Below are positions 62,649 to 64,000 of a stretch of DNA of 64,000 bases, piece after piece. Position 1 is the stretch's first letter, and every line of letters starts with the position of its first letter. Both the position numbers and the translations under genes were made by a program. Source of the stretch: Beijerinckiaceae bacterium RH AL1 (GTDB lineage: Bacteria > Pseudomonadota > Alphaproteobacteria > Rhizobiales > Beijerinckiaceae); NCBI GenBank assembly GCA_901457705.2, contig LR590083.2, positions 4,092,597-4,156,596 on the forward strand, written 5' to 3'. The notes beneath the pieces are model-generated. The model was not told the DNA's origin, did no database searches, and was given only the letters and a program-made list of their open reading frames with translations.

Positions 62649-63224
62649 ATGCGTAGCCTGATCTCAGTCGCGATGCTGGCCGGCGTTTTCGGCCCGCTCG
62701 CCGGCACCGCCTTTGCCGCCGATCTCGACGAGCCGTTGCCGCCGCCTCCGCCGCCTTATTACGAGCCGCACCCCGTGCCGCCGGCCTTCATCCCGGGCCC
62801 GGTGCCGCCGGTCTACTACCGCGTCCGCCCGCGGCCGATCGTCTATCCGCGCCCCTATCGCGTCTACGGGCCGCCGCCGGTCATGCGGGTCTACGGCGAG
62901 CCGCGTCCGTACGTCGATGGCGGCTACGATCGCCCCTATCCGCCGCGCGAGCCGCGTCCTTATGCCGAGCGTGAGGTGCGTCCCGGCTACGCGCACGAGG
63001 CCGAAGTCTATCGGCACGAGCGCGAGAGCTATGGCGAGCCGCGCGGCGTCGACCGCGGCGACCAGCGCTACGGCCACTACCTGTCGCGCGAAGAGCTCGA
63101 TCGCCGCGCCGAGCACGATCGCGGCTACGATCGCGACCGGTATGCCGACCGCGGCCGCGGCGAGCGCGAGGACCAGCGCGACCGCTTCGCCGACCGCGCT
63201 CCGTTGCGCGACTACGATCGCTGA
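62649..63224 (+). CDS. Secreted Pro/Tyr/Arg-rich low-complexity protein
   Basis: The protein has 191 residues. A signal peptide (LISVAMLAGVFGPLAGTAFA, cleavage before ADLDEP) is followed by a Pro/Tyr-rich segment (PLPPPPPPYYEPHPVPP) and a long Arg/Asp/Tyr/Glu-rich tail with repeated DR and YDRDR units. ATG 62649 is chosen because it gives the signal peptide. Proteins like this are common in Hyphomicrobiales envelopes, but the function is unknown. Cysteines are absent from the mature part. Confidence 0.72.
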   Translation: MRSLISVAMLAGVFGPLAGTAFAADLDEPLPPPPPPYYEPHPVPPAFIPGPVPPVYYRVRPRPIVYPRPYRVYGPPPVMRVYGEPRPYVDGGYDRPYPPREPRPYAEREVRPGYAHEAEVYRHERESYGEPRGVDRGDQRYGHYLSREELDRRAEHDRGYDRDRYADRGRGEREDQRDRFADRAPLRDYDR

Positions 63225-63315
63225 CCTCGGCGCGGCGATGCCTCGCCGCCCGACATCACGCACCACCAAGACGTGAAGTGCAGCGGGCTGGCGGCGGCGA
63301 GATGCCGCCGCTCCG

Positions 63316-64000
63316 TCACGCGAGCCGCTTGAGCCACGCCTCCGCCTGCGCGCGCACGTTCGCTGGCGCGGTGCCGCCGAAGCTCGTGCGGCTGGCGACC
63401 GAGTTCTGCACGCCGAGCACCTCGTAGACCTCCATCTCGAGGCGCGGCTCGACGGTCTGCATCTCCTGCAGGGTGAGATCCTCGAGCCCGACCTTGCGCT
63501 GCGCCGCGAGGGCGACGAGGCGGCCCGTCACATGATGCGCCTCGCGAAACGGCAGGCCCAGCACCCGCACGAGATAGTCGGCGAGATCGGTGGCGGTCGA
63601 GAAGCCGGCGCCGGCGGCGGCCTCCATCCGCTGCGTGTCGGGCGCCAGGTCCGTCACCATGCCGGTCATCGCGGCAAGGCACAGCGACAGCGTCTGCAGC
63701 GCGTCGAACGTGCCTTCCTTGTCCTCCTGCATGTCCTTCGAATAGGCGAGCGGCAGGCCCTTCATCACGACGAGCAGGCCGTTGAGCGCGCCGATGACCC
63801 GCCCCGTCTTGCCGCGCACCAGCTCGGCGGCGTCGGGGTTGCGCTTCTGCGGCATGATCGAGGAGCCGGTCGAGAACTTGTCGGAGAGCGCCGCGAAGCC
63901 GAACTGCGGCGTCGCCCAGAGCACGATCTCCTCGGCGAAGCGCGAGAGATGCGTCGCGCAGATCGCCGAAGCGGCAAGGGCTTCCAGCGCGAAGTCGCGG
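63316..64000 (-). CDS. argH: Argininosuccinate lyase, C-terminal part
   Basis: The visible frame runs from the window edge to the stop at 63316. It contains [22 protein letters not shown], the fumarase/lyase signature [15 protein letters not shown] with its catalytic Ser, and the C-terminal region up to AEAWLKRLA. The enzyme cleaves argininosuccinate to arginine and fumarate in arginine biosynthesis. About 228 codons are in the window, roughly the second half of the normal 460. The 5' part lies beyond the right edge. Confidence 0.95.
   Translation of the reverse strand, partial: RDFALEALAASAICATHLSRFAEEIVLWATPQFGFAALSDKFSTGSSIMPQKRNPDAAELVRGKTGRVIGALNGLLVVMKGLPLAYSKDMQEDKEGTFDALQTLSLCLAAMTGMVTDLAPDTQRMEAAAGAGFSTATDLADYLVRVLGLPFREAHHVTGRLVALAAQRKVGLEDLTLQEMQTVEPRLEMEVYEVLGVQNSVASRTSFGGTAPANVRAQAEAWLKRLA

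Overview
The window is GC-rich chromosomal DNA of an alphaproteobacterium, most likely Hyphomicrobiales. The evidence is the glycine betaine/sarcosine genes, the alphaproteobacterial AddAB pair, a FixJ-type regulator and a trb-type integrative element. It falls into three blocks: host chromosome (1-12855), an integrated element of about 40 kb (12891-52870), and host chromosome again (52861-64000).

Left host block. A contiguous minus-strand gene run starts at soxB (11083) and continues soxD, soxA, soxG, sdaA, gbcA, gbcB, dgcA and dgcB (cut by the window edge). Together they encode glycine betaine -> dimethylglycine -> sarcosine -> glycine, plus L-serine -> pyruvate. A GbdR-like AraC/GATase-1 regulator is divergent from soxB. 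soxA and soxD each carry an apparent one-base deletion. A small quinol-monooxygenase-like gene follows.

Element. A tyrosine integrase gene (13080) lies beside the 3' half of a tRNA-Arg(CCG), and the matching 5' half lies 40 kb away at 52861-52902. The halves share a 10-bp core in the anticodon loop and rebuild exactly one 77-nt tRNA, so the element has split a host tRNA gene. Just inside its right end it carries an intact tRNA-Arg(CCG) with a different anticodon stem and a good promoter, apparently a replacement. Paired 11-bp-spaced repeats near both ends look like integrase arm sites. The left part holds a TacA/TacT-like toxin-antitoxin pair and small genes. A cargo region (15.7-36.5 kb) carries a PilZ protein, an ABC transporter split by an IS3-family element, a CsoR/RcnR-type metal sensor coupled to a histidine kinase and response regulator, an atypical Nramp-family transporter, a CzcCBA-type divalent metal efflux system (with two frameshifts), a Na/Pi-cotransporter-like protein and a LysR regulator. 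Five TATAC...GTATA palindromes are scattered through this cargo.

The right part of the element is a plasmid-like/conjugative backbone: DUF932, ParB-like, DUF6878 and DUF6915 proteins, then trbD-E-J-K-L-F-G-I and DUF2274. The DUF932 and ParB genes are preceded by two structured leaders whose stems are conserved although their sequences differ. An IS21-family element between the DUF6915 gene and trbC has no target duplication. It marks a deletion that removed the place where relaxase, coupling protein, TrbB and most of TrbC would be expected, so the element is probably not self-transmissible.

Right host block. addA and addB (recombination nuclease), a small EthD-like protein, a CDF cation exporter, an RsmC-like methyltransferase coupled to a pseudouridine synthase, a secreted Pro/Tyr/Arg-rich protein, and the C-terminal part of argH.
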